Positions 10,715 to 21,889 of a stretch of 64,000 bases of DNA are shown in pieces; position 1 is the stretch's first letter; every line of letters starts with the position of its first letter. The notes beneath the pieces are model-generated. The model searched no databases, had not been told where the DNA came from, and saw only the letters and a list, made by a program, of their open reading frames with translations. The stretch is taken from positions 16,023,759-16,087,758 of the forward strand of contig CAIIXF020000009.1 of the NCBI GenBank assembly GCA_903813345.2. Direction: 5' to 3'. The position numbers were made by a program, and so were the translations under genes. Origin of the DNA: Owenia fusiformis. Its lineage: Eukaryota; Annelida; Polychaeta; Sabellida; Oweniidae.

Positions 10715-12920
10715 TAGTCCAACAACATTAGACCTAGCCTGTGCCTCGTTTCTTATCTGACATGTCTTATGGCCCCGGCTAGGTCTAACTTCCATGATGA
10801 TTTTGCCCTTGATGCGATCATTTAATCGTTCAGCAGGTTTCGACATGCGGAACTAATTAAACCGTAATAAGATGGTATCGTTACAGAAATAATGTGATCA
10901 ACGCATGCATACATACCTTATGAATAAATACAAATCATCACATACCCCCCTGTAACCTCATCGATGTATAATTATGAAAATGTTGGGAGAAGGCTTTTTC
11001 TTAGTTTAGAAAACTCTGTTCTGGTTCCGGTAACATCGAAATGGCAAATCCTTTCAGGAATAAACCGCCGTTAGCAACACTGAACGAAACAAGTTCATAA
11101 AACGAAACGAACCCCGGTTATCCTATATATAAGTACAAAATATTGTAATACTGTAGGAGGCTTGCGATAAACATGATTAAGTTTCCTACTTTTTTCCTGT
11201 TTTATTTTCAGAATTATGGTAAATTTCTGGCTAAAATGCTAAAGCTTTCAACATCTTTGGACAGACGCAAGCATGTGATACTGAATAATTAGATATTTTT
11301 CTTAACATGTTTAAATATATATTGTGCCAAAGTTTTCTCTCCCAGAAAGTCAGTGATTTCCCATTGTAATAACTCAGATGCGAGTAGGTAGTTACCAGTT
11401 TCACCACCAGGTGGCTCATTCAGGTCACATAGCATGACATAGTTATGCAAATTAAAATAATGTAAAAGAAAATATTATCTGTCCAATACAAGAAAACATA
11501 TTTCACTTTTTGTGACTATATGTTGAATCTCCCCGTAGTAGCATTTACATTTTCCAAAACAAAAATTTTTCAAAATTGATCAACAATATTTGAAGCAATA
11601 TTTCTTGATGTACTTTTACATGTACATTTCAAATACTAGATAGTATGACTATGGCATCATTTTGACTGAATGTTTAATGACGATCAAGTAAGGTTTTTTA
11701 ACATTAGAGTAATGAGATCGAAAAAAGCTGAAAAGTGTTGATTTGAAAAAAAATCAGATTTGGAGGTATCGAGATAAATCAGGTGTGAAGTATAGGTTAA
11801 AAGTACATTTACTTGCTCCAATATCGTGATAAAACACATGTGTTTAACTTTTCTCTCATTGAGTAAATGAAATATCATTGTAGAAAAATATGTTTTATAA
11901 AATAGCATAAACAAAACTTCTGTTTAATTTTATTAAGAACATCATACATTTAAGAGCTAGGAATAAAACAACCATGCTTATACATCAGTGTTCTCCCCAA
12001 AAAAAAATTTCAACTGGGTGCAAGATTTCAAGTCTAAAAAAATCAGCACTCGCTACGCTCACAATATCTCAGTGTAGGTGCTTACTTCACTCATTCTTTA
12101 AATCAGAAGTTGAAGTGCAGATGCCAACTGGGTGCCAACTGGGGGGCCTTTGGTTTCAAGTAGGGGGAGCCCCCGGTAAAAGTGACATGGGGAGATCACT
12201 GTACATGTAATCTTATCACAATACATCACCACATTGAAGTTATTAAAATGTAACAATTGTTACAAAGCATGTATGCTGAGTAAAATACATGATCCCAGTT
12301 ATAAACAATTGAGTGTATTCCTAGGTACGTTTTTACAAGCAGAAAACCATGAACAATTACCATAATTTAATATTTAGGCACAATTATTCAACACAATCAC
12401 AATCTAGCACAATCAATGACATCTATATTTCTTTGAGCTGAAATTACCAGTAATCAAATGCATCAATAATGTTGCTTTTTAAAGTTTTTATAAATAACAA
12501 TAGAGTAAACTTGGGTGAATACACGCGCTGTTTGAATAAAGCAAAGATTCGTGTCATACTGGATGGTTATAATAAATATCAATATTGAAGAACAATTTCG
12601 TTTCGCTGACCAAGTTTACTTTGGTGACGCACAGACAGACATTGCCGGTTGAAATATTCGTCTCATAAATTGGTAAGAATAAGACTCATTTTACGATTAA
12701 AAATGAACATTTAACAATAATATTATGTGAAATCGCTTGATGAAATGTGGTTTTATATTATTGTTAAGTATCAGTGTCATATTAGCGAGGAAAAGTGGTT
12801 TCGATAGATCCACAACTTGCATCAAAGGAAAGAATAGCATGGAGGTTAAACTCAATAATGGCCCCAAGAAAAATCCTAATAATAAAGAACGCCGTTATTG
12901 AGTTTAACGACGTTGAACTA
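10715..12920. mobile_element. Mutator-like element copy 1, flanked by 9 bp duplication GATAAAACC
   Basis: The element starts TAGTCCAACAACA and ends with the complement of TAGTTCAACGTCG. It is flanked by a perfect 9 bp direct repeat GATAAAACC at 10706-10714 and 12921-12929. A second, shorter, oppositely oriented copy is at 18257-19095. Segments 10715-11100 and about 12590-12920 match that copy. The extra DNA between them (about 1.4 kb) includes a CAGATGCG-family MITE at 11373. A 9 bp target duplication is typical of Mutator-type elements. There is no transposase frame. Confidence 0.8.
11373..11690 (+). mobile_element. CAGATGCG-family MITE, degraded copy
   Basis: It starts CTCAGATGCGAGTAGG followed by 'tagttaccagtttcaccacc', as in the copies at 32180, 33782 and 55828. 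The far end is decayed: 'taatgacgatcaag' is where other copies have 'aatgacgtaaatcaag'. Confidence 0.65.
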
Positions 12921-12990
12921 GATAAAACCCAGAGTCTATGACTCTTAGGTTTGAAAAAACGGGGCGTTTTGGTTTCGATACGCCCCGGTG

Positions 12991-13383
12991 AGTTTTAGTA
13001 CCGCGTGTTTATATTCGGGTGAACTGCAAAAGTATTCTTTTAATATACTGTGTTGGTAACTTACCTAAGAATCGTAGAATCGAAAATTGCAGAATTACAT
13101 ATCGTTCTCCTAAATATATGTGGCGATTCATGACATCCCCAATGAAGATTCACCGTGTTTATACGATGGCTCTTACATACATACTGGTCATGTACCATAT
13201 CCAAAAATTCTAAGAAACACAAGCGTAGAATAAGAGCCTAAACTATAGCAACATAATGCTGAAGGAACAAATAGTATATTGAAAATGGCGTCATATTTCT
13301 GATATTTGTGTCAATTCAAATCAAAATAAATGATGATAATAATGATTCTGTAGGCCACCGTAGTTGTTTAGACCGGAAGCAGC
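12991..13383 (+). promoter_or_regulatory. NOL11 promoter region with YY1-like and ETS-like motifs
   Basis: AAAATGGCG at 13282-13290 resembles the YY1 core and ACCGGAAG at 13372-13379 is an ETS-type site. Both are common in TATA-less housekeeping and ribosome-biogenesis promoters. The ETS-like site is only a few bases before the ATG at 13384, so the 5' UTR may be very short. The motif identity is seen; promoter use is inferred from gene position. Confidence 0.4.
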
Positions 13384-13512
13384 ATGGCAGTGAAATCATT
13401 TGCAACTTTATGTCCTCTCTTGAAAAACGATGTATTATTAGATGTCCTCCATCATCAGGACGATAATCATGTGATTGTTACATCAAAAAGATCTGGAGTA
13501 ACTACTCACGAG
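13384..13512 (+). CDS. NOL11: NOL11 exon 1 (nucleolar protein 11)
   Basis: Forty-three codons run from an ATG in context agcATGG to donor GAG|GTATGG. The peptide contains FATLCPLL, then DNHVIVTSKRSGVTTHE. This aligns with the NOL11 N-terminus, where a similar FTLSSV-like start is followed by a FLVTDSGRTVILYK-like strand. Joined in phase 0 to exon 2 it gives VTTHE-VSNQK, matching the human VILYK-VSDQK. NOL11 is a metazoan component of the U3 small-subunit processome (t-UTP group) needed for rRNA transcription and pre-18S processing in the nucleolus; its N-terminal half is a beta-propeller-like region. The divergent neighbour is COQ7. Confidence 0.8.
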
Positions 13513-13579
13513 GTATGGGAATATATTCTTTACTCATTCGAAGCGTCTTGTTATTCTTTAAAAATGAAGGCTCGTGTTA

Positions 13580-15490
13580 GTCTAGAGTAGAGTCTACAGT
13601 TGGGGACAAAAATAAATGATAGGTCGATTTTCGATCACCATTTCCTAATTATGGTGGTCTGAAAGCCCATAATTTCCAATATTGTCTAGATATATATCCC
13701 TTAACAGTGTTTTCAGTAGGCTTGTCCAAAATTGCGTCCCTTGGACGTAATGATTTTCAAAAAATGCGTCTCCCTTCAAAAAACTGCGTCCCTTGAAAAA
13801 ATGTTCCCGGGAATTCAAAAGTCACGTTTTTACACTGGATGAAATAAATTGATGAAATTTTGTACCACTGCTTTTGCTATTTATCGGTCTGAATCAGCGT
13901 TCTTGCAAGTCTAGTATGTCATTGAATGATACAGATACCATCATAACTTATATTCTCCCATTTAAAACACCTTTTCCTTGCGAATTTCGAAACAATTTGC
14001 TATTGATTTTGCTTTAGCATGTTTAGTTTAGGGGCAATCTGCGCGAGGTTCAACTTTTTAGTTCAGTTTCTTGCGCATATGCAGTCTCAAATAATGATCA
14101 CGTGATCACACTTGACCAATTGAAAATGGTTTGAATCAGGTCTTAAGCTACCGGCCAATCGTAGGACTCATACTGATTACTGCTCGGAAATCGAGTATTG
14201 TATAAATTTTTGTCCTATCACATGCCTCGTACTATTTCGATCAGAAATCAACTTCCGGGAAGGAAATTTCGAAAGAAAATTTTATTTCTTTCAGAAATAG
14301 AATTTTCTTCAATTATTTATTGGATTCTGACGAAATAAAGAGACTGAAGGTAAGATCTTTATCAAATCATTCATCCAAAGTTGATTGTATGAGTATGGCT
14401 TGCACTGCGTCCACAAAACGCAATCACTTTTTATTTCCGGGTCCATGGATTTTTCATTACGTTTTTGCAATACTTGGACGGCGTTATTGAAATAGCAGCT
14501 TAAAATTTGTATATTTCACATTTTGTATAATCTCATCCACTGATGTATGGCCTCTTGTAAATTCTCTTATTTTTAACATGGGAAATCCTCACTTCAGCAA
14601 ATCCACCTGTCATTTATTTATGTCCCCAACTGTACTACTTTTTTCAAGGCCTGACTGCGTCGCTAACATGCTAAATATAAGAGTTAGCTGACGTTTGGGA
14701 GTCTGACTTACCTTCTAAAGGTTAGAACCCGAATCTTAATGAAACCATATCACCTTTGTTGCGTCGATGATGATGCATAAAGTTAAACATAGCATTTGAT
14801 AGAAATTAGCGTAAATGCTTTTCCGACTTTTTCATTTTTCATCAATGTTGACTTCCGGGAAGGCGTTGTAGTTATCACGAAATAACGCATTGACCCTTGA
14901 ACTTTACTTTGTTGACGTGTCAACCAAGCATGTCTGGTGTGAAAATTAAAAGAATATTAAGCAATGTTCTACATCCGCCAAGCTAAGTGAAGTAGTCAAT
15001 ATTTAAAATTACCAATTTCAAGTGAAGTACGCAACGAACGAAACTGCGTGATCTACACTCCCACTATTGGTCTGAATGAAATGCTACGTAGAAATATGAG
15101 CCGTCTGCTGTATTAGTCGATTAATAGAGTAAGACCTGTTGGTGATGCTTTATAATTTAGACCAAAACATTGAAGAACAAACGAACCTGTAAATCGTGAA
15201 AACAACGAACAAATATTCGGTTTTCACATATGTTCGGTAATTTTTCGTATTGAAACTTCCGGAACTTACAAGGAAATCATTCATTTTCTCGATCCATGAT
15301 TTACCTCTTGGATGTTGTGGCAAATGCTCCATGGTTGACGGAACAAAGGTGATATGGTTTCATTAAGATTCGGTTTCTAACCTTTAGAAGGTAAGTCAGA
15401 CTCCCAAACGTCAGCTAACTCTTATATTTAGCATGTTAGCGACGCAGTCAGGCCTTGAAAAAAGTAGTAGACTATATCCTATTTAGTCTG
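13580..15490. mobile_element. TIR element with about 125 bp arms, its left arm split by a mariner-type element
   Basis: 'tactacttttttcaaggcc' at 14633 is mirrored up to about 15469. The arms continue for about 125 bases, for example 'gctaacatgctaaatataag' and 'gacgtttgggagtctgactt' pairing with 15345-15450. Outside the mariner element at 13597-14632, 'gtagagtcta' pairs with 'tagactatat' after 15469. The mariner element therefore jumped into the terminal repeat of this element just after NOL11 exon 1. Confidence 0.75.
13597..14632. mobile_element. Tc1/mariner-type non-autonomous element with TA duplication
   Basis: Termini CAGTTGGGGACAAAAATAAA and the inverted TTTATTTATGTCCCCAACTG form near-perfect 23 bp inverted repeats with one mismatch, flanked by TA on both sides (13595-13596, 14633-14634). 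The CAGT start and TA duplication are typical of Tc1/mariner elements. The 1036 bp interior has no transposase frame. A relative lies at 16869-18123. Confidence 0.85.
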
Positions 15491-15499
15491 AATTATATT

Positions 15500-16020
15500 C
15501 AGACTATTTATTTATTTATTTTATTTATTTATTTATTACACCTTTAAAACGATGGCACACCAATACTGGGTGCTCTTACAAAAATGTACATAAAATACAA
15601 AACATATTCATTTTGTGGTATCATTGAGATTAGGGTGAAACAAATGCATTAGATAAAAATTGTTTGATACATCTATCTACTAAAACTTCAATCTCGTGCC
15701 CATGAACACTATGTATATCATTGCCCAGTAGCCATTGTAATTTACTCTGAACATTAAGAGATATAAAATGGTTAAAAACATGTTCATTATTGCCTTCAAG
15801 TGCACTCTTTAAGTTAGAAAATAAGACAGAACGATGGGAGGTGAAATATGGGCATAACAGTAGGCGGTGGGAAAGATCATCAATCCCTGAATTACAAAAT
15901 TTGCATAATCCATCACCTTGGCCCCATCTTTTCAAATCTGCACCAACCATGAAACATCCTGTCCTAGCTCGAAACTTTAAAACAGCAAGTCTAAAAGACT
16001 ATAAGGCACCTATGTTAAAG
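15500..16020 (-). mobile_element. Non-LTR retrotransposon 3' fragment with CCHC tail
   Basis: The minus-strand frame at 15630-15950 extends upstream as LAVLKFRARTGCFMVGADLK. It contains CKFCNSGIDDLSHRLLLCPY, the C-x2-C-x8-H-x4-C motif found after the reverse transcriptase of many non-LTR elements. The 3' end is an A-rich tail of AATA/AAATA units at about 15507-15540. Only the last 110-130 codons survive, so this is a 5'-truncated insertion. It sits in NOL11 intron 1, antisense to the gene. Confidence 0.75.
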
Positions 16021-16301
16021 TTTGGTAGTATGAAATATTTGTTTACATAGGAAGTGCTATTCAAAATGGCCGATTGGTAAAATTAATTTGCACATTTGTT
16101 TTTCAACTAGCTTTATTTCCACTTGACAATATGCTGTGTTACTTTTTATTGCATTTAATTGTACCTTACTATTTCATTGAAATTTTGTAATGTTTATAAT
16201 ATTGAAGAAATGGTTCCTCTAATTGATAATTTTATGCAAAAAATTTCACTGCAATTTCCACAGGAAAGTAGTACAGCATAACAGACTGACTTCTGGATAC
16301 A

Positions 16302-16712
16302 TACTAGAGTAGAGTCCATTTCACTGCTTCATTTCATCAGTAGAACGGCAAAAATAAGAAATTGAGAGACCATCTGCAATAATATATGGAAAAGTATATT
16401 CATAATGTACATGAATGACATTTGTATATCTTGGATTGCTTCTAGTTTGGCTTATAAAGCGTGTGGCCTCTTATATTTCGATGATTCTCTGCCATGTTAT
16501 TTTCAATAAGATTAACATGGCTGAAATTCTTCAAATTACAAGACGGCACAGGCTTATTGCACAAAAAACTAAAAAATCTGAAATATACAAATGTCATTCA
16601 TGTACATTATGAATATACTTTTCCATATATTATTGCACAATGGTCTCCCAATTTCTTATTTTTGCCGTTCTACTGACGAAATGAAGCAGTGAAATGGACT
16701 CTAGTCTACTGT
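16302..16712. mobile_element. MITE with about 130 bp terminal inverted repeats
   Basis: 'gagtccatttcactgcttca' at about 16310 is mirrored at about 16683-16702. Pairing runs inward for about 130 bases on each side, including 'agaacggcaaaaataagaaa' and 'cataatgtacatgaatgaca'. The 411 bp unit has a central spacer of about 150 bases. Its termini share AGTAGAGTC with the element at 13580-15490. Confidence 0.82.
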
Positions 16713-16868
16713 TAGGTTCAAAGTAACATTTTGGTAAACAATTGCTCAGCACATGTTATTTTCTGGTACAAAATTAAGTATGAAGTCATGTGTGTATTTC
16801 CTTGCTATTTTCAGGAAAGGATCATTACACTGTCTATTTTTAGTAAACCTGAAAACAGGTCAATGGTA

Positions 16869-18123
16869 CAGTGGGGGACAAAAATAAAACTCAACGTTCA
16901 CAAGTTGTCACAATGAGCTCATTTCCAAGTTTCGTGTCTCAAACGGTAGAAAAATAATTCCCATTCACTAAAGTAGCACAATTAATGAATCCAAAGCTTC
17001 ATACCTGCAAATAATGGATAAATCCCTACCAAATCGAATGAATGTTTTCATGAATCGCCATGTTTGTTATCCAAGGACGGTTGACTCCCAGAATGCAGAA
17101 TGGGAGCCAATCCTCCCTTCTGGCGCAACCTGAGAAAATCACCTCAACATTTGAAGAGTCGGCATAACATGTGAATATCCAATTCAACTTTTGAAGTTCT
17201 TATTTGTCATTAGGGACACAAATTCCACTATATTTGGACTTACTAAGACGGAGAAAATAGAGCACTGAATACACTGAGGTAAGAATTTATTACATGTGCG
17301 ACAGCATGTAATTATCCCAACGAACGAAGTTCGGTAGGGATATAGTGAAGCCCTCCGTCCGTCCGTCTGTCCGTCAGTCAGTCAGTCCGTCCGTCTGTCC
17401 GGAAGATAACTCAAATACTAGTTGACGGATTTTCTTCATATTTAGTGGAAAGATGTATATTGGTGAATAGTTTTACGCAAAAAAATATTTTTTCAAGATG
17501 GCCGCCGCTTCAAAAATGACGGGACTTTTTCGCAAAAATCATAAATTTTTCATTCAAAACCAAAGTAATTAATATTATTGTTTGAAATTTTGGCAGTATA
17601 TTCCCAACATTCATCTATTTCACATACATTCCGTGTTTTTCATCCTGACCCCCAGGGGCCGTGTATGGGGGGAACAGGAAAACAGAAATTTTCGCTTATT
17701 TTTAGATCTTTCGAAAGTATAGCTTTATTATACTCAAATGAAAGGCAATTAAGAGTAGATTGCAAATATTGTATCTTTTTTCTGATTCGAGCCTCATAGA
17801 ATTCAAAATGGCTGTCTAATCTACGATTTCGCAATAATTTTTCGATCCCTTCAAAGTATGGATATATTATACTCAAATTGAGGGAATTTTGGAGTAGATC
17901 ACAATTATGGTATTATTTTTCAGATTTGTACCTCAAAAATTCAAAATGGCTGCTTTGCAGGAATTCGCAATTCTAAAATCTAATTTTTTCAATTTTAACC
18001 ATAGTAATGAGTATAACTGATTGGAATTCGGTAATTGATATTTTGTTCGTTGGGATTTGCTACTCCGCGGAGTTGCCATTATCTAGTTTTCATAGCTTTT
18101 GCAATTCTTTATGATCCCCACTG
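16869..18123. mobile_element. Tc1/mariner-type element carrying a Helitron-like insertion
   Basis: Its termini CAGTGGGGGACA and the inverted TGATCCCCACTG are flanked by TA (16867-16868, 18124-18125). The first bases match the element at 13597. About 770 bases of its 1255 are the family A Helitron-like element at 17315-18086, so the original was under 500 bases. Confidence 0.75.
17315..18086 (+). mobile_element. Helitron-like family A, copy A1 (complete)
   Basis: It starts TCCCAACGAACGAAGTTCG after A/T, with the small hairpin CGAAC-gaa-GTTCG. A short CCGTCCGTCTGT microsatellite and 'caagatggccgcc' blocks follow. Near the 3' end TTCGTTGGGA is the inverse of the 5' terminus, followed by the hairpin GCTACTCCGCGGAGTTGC and then CTAG at 18083-18086 next to T. 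It has TC and CTRR ends, a 3' hairpin and no terminal duplication, so it is read as a non-autonomous rolling-circle element. Confidence 0.82.
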
Positions 18124-18256
18124 TAGTTCCTTTATCGTATCCTACCGACCACTTTAGATTGTGGTCGTACGCCCAATTCATTGGTAAGCCTGTCTTTCTA
18201 CAATGTCGGAGAATGAACTACGCATTGCACTATTAAATCACGGACCTCTGCCAGAT

Positions 18257-19095
18257 TAGTTCAACGCCGTTAAACTCAATAACGACGTTCTTTATTATTA
18301 GGAATTTTCTTGGGGCCGTTATTGAGTTTAACCTCTCTACTATTCTTTCCTTTAAAGCAAGTTTTGGATCTACCGAAACCATTTTTTCGCGATAACATGC
18401 AACTGATACTTAACAACAATATAAAAAAACATAACATCAAGCGATTCAACACAATATTATTGTATTAAACGTTCATTTATAAGAGTAAAATGAGGTTAAA
18501 CTTACCAATCTCTAAAATGACATTTCCGCATGTCCGTCATTGTGTCTGTTCGTCCCGGGTTAAAATTTAAACTATTAGCGAAACGAAATTCTTGTCAAAC
18601 AGATTGATAATTATTACGCGATTATCGGATAAAAAGATCAGTTTTGAGGATAACAGGTATCTTTGATTGATTTATATAGCGCTTGTATACAAGCAAAATA
18701 GTTATTTATTGCAAACCTACTGTTCGTTGATGCAGTGTCAAATGACGGTTAATTCCTGATACGATTTGCAATTTAGATGTTATCGGGGCTGACCGACATT
18801 TTTGTAAAATTCCAAACCTGTCTCCGATATTTTCTTAATTATGCATCAATAGGGTCTAAGGGGGATACGGGATGGTGTGTATGTATTTATAAGGTATGTA
18901 TGCATGCTTGAATCACATTCTTTATGTAATATGACAATGTTTTCAGAGTTTAATTAGTTCCGCTTGTCGAAACCTGCGGAACGATTAAATTAACGCATCA
19001 AGGGCAAAATGATCATGGAGGTTAGTCCTAGCCGGGGCCATAAGACATGTCAGATAAGAAACGAGGCCCAGGCTAGGTCTAATGTTGTTGGACTA
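18257..19095. mobile_element. Mutator-like element copy 2, flanked by 9 bp duplication CTGCCAGAT
   Basis: It is flanked by CTGCCAGAT at 18248-18256 and 19096-19104. The ends TAGTTCAACGCCG and the inverted CAACAACCTGATCA-like end match copy 1 (10715-12920) in the opposite orientation: 18257-18400 matches 12780-12920, and 18830-19095 matches 10715-10990. The hairpin GTTAAACTCAATAA with TTATTGAGTTTAAC lies at one end. At 839 bp it is probably closer to the original length. Confidence 0.8.
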
Positions 19096-19327
19096 CTGCC
19101 AGATAAGCTCCTCAGTGTGTCTAGGCTCAATAAATATACTCAAGGACAAGACACGCCATCTTCGGAAAATTTATTTTTCCTTGATTTTGGAGTCAGTTTA
19201 TCAATAAATATCACATGCCATACCTCAAACAATGCGTACTGTTGTTAGCTTCAACTCCAATCACTAAAGCCAAACATCCAAGAAAGCGTCTGTTGATAAA
19301 AGCATAAAATAAGCGAGCGTATATTTA

Positions 19328-19591
19328 ATGGAGCACTTCTGCTATCTCCGTTGTTCAAATGATTATTCCCGAATTCAAATGCATTTTCTGAGAATGTGAC
19401 GCCACTCCGAATGAGTCACATCAGAGATTACCGAGAAGTCCCATGACGTTTCTTTAAACTCCCGAAGAAACAATAACGATGGTTTATTAGGCTACGCGAT
19501 TCTTTACTTTTATTGGCTGTTTGTTGCGATGTGACGTAATTTGAGAGACGAACAACAACGGACACTGCCGGAAATTACCGAAGTGCTCCAT
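19328..19591. mobile_element. MITE with ATGGAGCACTTC termini
   Basis: ATGGAGCACTTC at 19328 and GAAGTGCTCCAT ending at 19591 are perfect inverted termini. Further inside, CCGTTGTTC pairs with GAACAAC. The unit is 264 bp with no coding. Confidence 0.7.
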
Positions 19592-20571
19592 AATCTTTAC
19601 ACTCTGAAAATATGAAATAAATGTCCCGGGAAAAGTTGAATTACAGCGTCAATAATGGATATCATGCAACCATTCAAACTAATACATATAGAAAAGATTA
19701 CAGGGTAAATATTGATCAATCAATGTCTGACAGATGGAAAAAATAAAGGTCAGTAACGAGGGTCATATTTTTGGTTGGTCATTTTTTTGATGTGCCATAT
19801 TTGGCTCGTGTCTCATCTTCCCATTCATCCTTTGAGCCTACTTCCAACAGGGGCTGGATCTGGCTCCGGATCTGTGTATTAAATGACCTACCTCGATACA
19901 TTCCAGAGTATTTTAGAATTCTTTTTATGTTGTTAGATCGCCAATTGTATGGGTTTATCGGCAGAACGAAGAGATTTTAGTTTTTACATCGGAAATATGT
20001 CAGCAATTTTCAAAATCTCGGAAGGGGAATTCCTCAGGGATTTCCCTTATGACTGGTGCATGCTGGGAACTGAATGGAGGAATAAGTTAAATATTACACA
20101 CAAATATTGCTATCAAAAACAAAAATATCTTCGTTCTGCCGATAAACCCATACAATTGGCGATCTAACAACATAAAAAGAATTCTAAAATACTCTGGAAT
20201 GTATCGAGGTAGGTCATTTAATAGTGCAATGCGTAGTTCATTCTCCGACATTGTAGAAAGACAGGCTTACCAATGAATCGGGCGTACGACCACAATCTAA
20301 AGGGGTCGTAGGATGCGATAAGTAGTTCCTGTGTTGTCTTTTTGTGAAATATCGGAATTTTCCTGGAGTTTCCATTGAACTCCTACCAGATATTCTAAAA
20401 GAAGACAATGTAATGATACTTTCCTGAAAAAAGCAAGGAAATTGATACATGCCTTCATGCTGTATTTTGTACCAGAAAATAACATGTGCAGGTATAGCAA
20501 TTTTTTACCAAAATGTTACTTTCCAGCTGTACCTTAAGGAGATGTTTGCAGTGTTGTAATGTTACTCGAGT

Positions 20572-20594
20572 CTCTAGCCAATACTTGGCTAGAG
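20572..20594. repeat. Short perfect hairpin
   Basis: CTCTAGCCAA-tac-TTGGCTAGAG gives a ten base pair stem with a three base loop. Function unknown. Confidence 0.6.
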
Positions 20595-20857
20595 GGGATT
20601 TCATCTGGAATACTGTGAACTCCATTTGAAAAAAGATGGCCGCCGTGTCATAAATTTATTGAATATTTTAAAAATCGCCAGATAAATAAATCATAATCAA
20701 AACGGACCCCGCTCAACTCCCGTTGATGAGATATGGCATGATTTCATCAGGATTTCGTCTAAAATTAAAACAAAATAGCTCCAAGAAAAATGCACATGCT
20801 ATCTATTGCAAGACTTACGCCTGCCACAACCGTCGCCATGTTAATCAGTGTTTTTAC

Positions 20858-21004
20858 ACTCAAATTTTTGTTTGGCTGAGTTCCACAATGTAACCTAGTC
20901 CGATGGATCACATAGAACAAGCTGGTAAGTAGACACATGGTTACCTCACATTCTTTCGTTTTTTTAACCATATGAACTGATTCACAGAATAAAAAATTTG
21001 AGTG
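20858..21004. mobile_element. Small MITE with CACTCAAATTTTT termini and TA duplication
   Basis: CACTCAAATTTTT and AAAAATTTGAGTG bound about 143 bases and interrupt the left arm of the foldback. The right arm has the uninterrupted site ('acttaaaaacactg' near 25840), so the target TA is directly visible. It is a clean filled/empty pair. Confidence 0.78.
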
Positions 21005-21889
21005 TAAGTAGCGCAAGGATCCTGCCATGACCGTGGTAGTGTTATCGTGTAAGCCTGATATAACCGTGACAACGCTGTATTATTTTGCAAGGCCTGTCAT
21101 GATCCTGAAAGTGTTATCATGGAAGCCTGGCGCGACCGTAGCCTTTATTGTTTATAAGCAAATGTGAATATTAATGTATAGTAGTAATTTTGATTTTGAC
21201 ATGATTAAAGGACAACTGAAATAGCTTTTCTCAACTTGCAGCTACAAAAATGTGGTTTTCTCAATTGTAAGCCCAACGTAGAGTTCTTGCAATAGCCATT
21301 ATAAAATAAATGTTAGATAACTGCTAACGGTCAGAGATAACGAAGTAAAACTAACTGATCAATCAAATTGGCCCCCACGTGATCAGTAACGTCATATACA
21401 AAATATAGCTTTGGTTTATTGGTTCCTTAGCAGTGGCGTAGCCAGGATTTGGTGACCGGGGGTTCTATTTTTATGTTATTCACAAATCCCCCCCCCCCTT
21501 CATTAGGGTTTCTCAAATAATTCAATTTGTACAATTACACTCCCTCCAAAAGTTTGGCAATCCTAACTACCCCATTGGATTATGTATTAAAGCATCTTTA
21601 AGTTTGAATTCTTATTTGCATAATTTGTAAAGAAAAAACTATTTTGGGAGGGGAAATATAATTCATTTCAATACCTTCATTAAAGGCAGAATCTGATCTA
21701 TAGGGGGTGATAAAATTACAAGCAACTTGTATAATTGACCTTCCAATCTATTCCTTACAATATCAAATACAATACATCCCAAAAGATTCACATCATGTTA
21801 TAAATTGGTGAAGTTATGAATGATTCAAAGTGCAAAAATGAGTGAAAAATGTTTAAATTCTCCCAAATAATTTAGAATAAGAATAATAA

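Larger units (their letters stand above)
10553..12990. mobile_element. Outer TIR element split by a Mutator-like insertion
   Basis: GTATCGAAACCAAAACGCCC near 10557 is mirrored by 'gggcgttttggtttcgatac' at about 12962-12981. With the 10715-12920 insertion and its target duplication removed, this is a small MITE of about 230 bases. A perfect hairpin, ATGGGCTTTCA and TGAAAGCCCAT (10681-10704), lies just inside it. Confidence 0.7.
16719..20530. mobile_element. Foldback element expanded by several nested insertions
   Basis: The right arm (20120-20530) is continuous; the left arm is in three pieces. 16719-16868 pairs with about 20360-20525 (agtaacattttggta with taccaaaatgttact). 18124-18240 pairs with about 20215-20335 (cattggtaagcctgtctttc with gaaagacaggcttaccaatg). 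About 19875-19985 pairs with about 20120-20225 (cgccaattgtatgggtttat with ataaacccatacaattggcg). The gaps are a mariner-type element (16869-18123) and a 1.6 kb block (18241-19875). The original element was about 0.9 kb. Confidence 0.75.

Noticed and set aside
11974-12210. 78-codon plus-strand frame
   Set aside because: It lies in the expanded interior of the Mutator-like copy, has no recognisable domain, and copy 2 of the element lacks it.
17340-17400. CCGTCCGT/CTGTCCG runs as a CRISPR-like or ordinary microsatellite locus
   Set aside because: They recur at a fixed place after the 5' end of families A and B, so they are part of those elements; there is no repeat-spacer structure.
19009-19248. 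79-codon frame sharing a 27-residue peptide with a minus-strand frame at 10661-10846
   Set aside because: The shared peptide lies within the duplicated Mutator-like DNA. Nucleotide identity explains it, and the frames diverge at the element edges.
20765-21028. 87-codon minus-strand open frame
   Set aside because: It spans a MITE insertion and foldback-arm sequence, so it cannot be one old coding unit.
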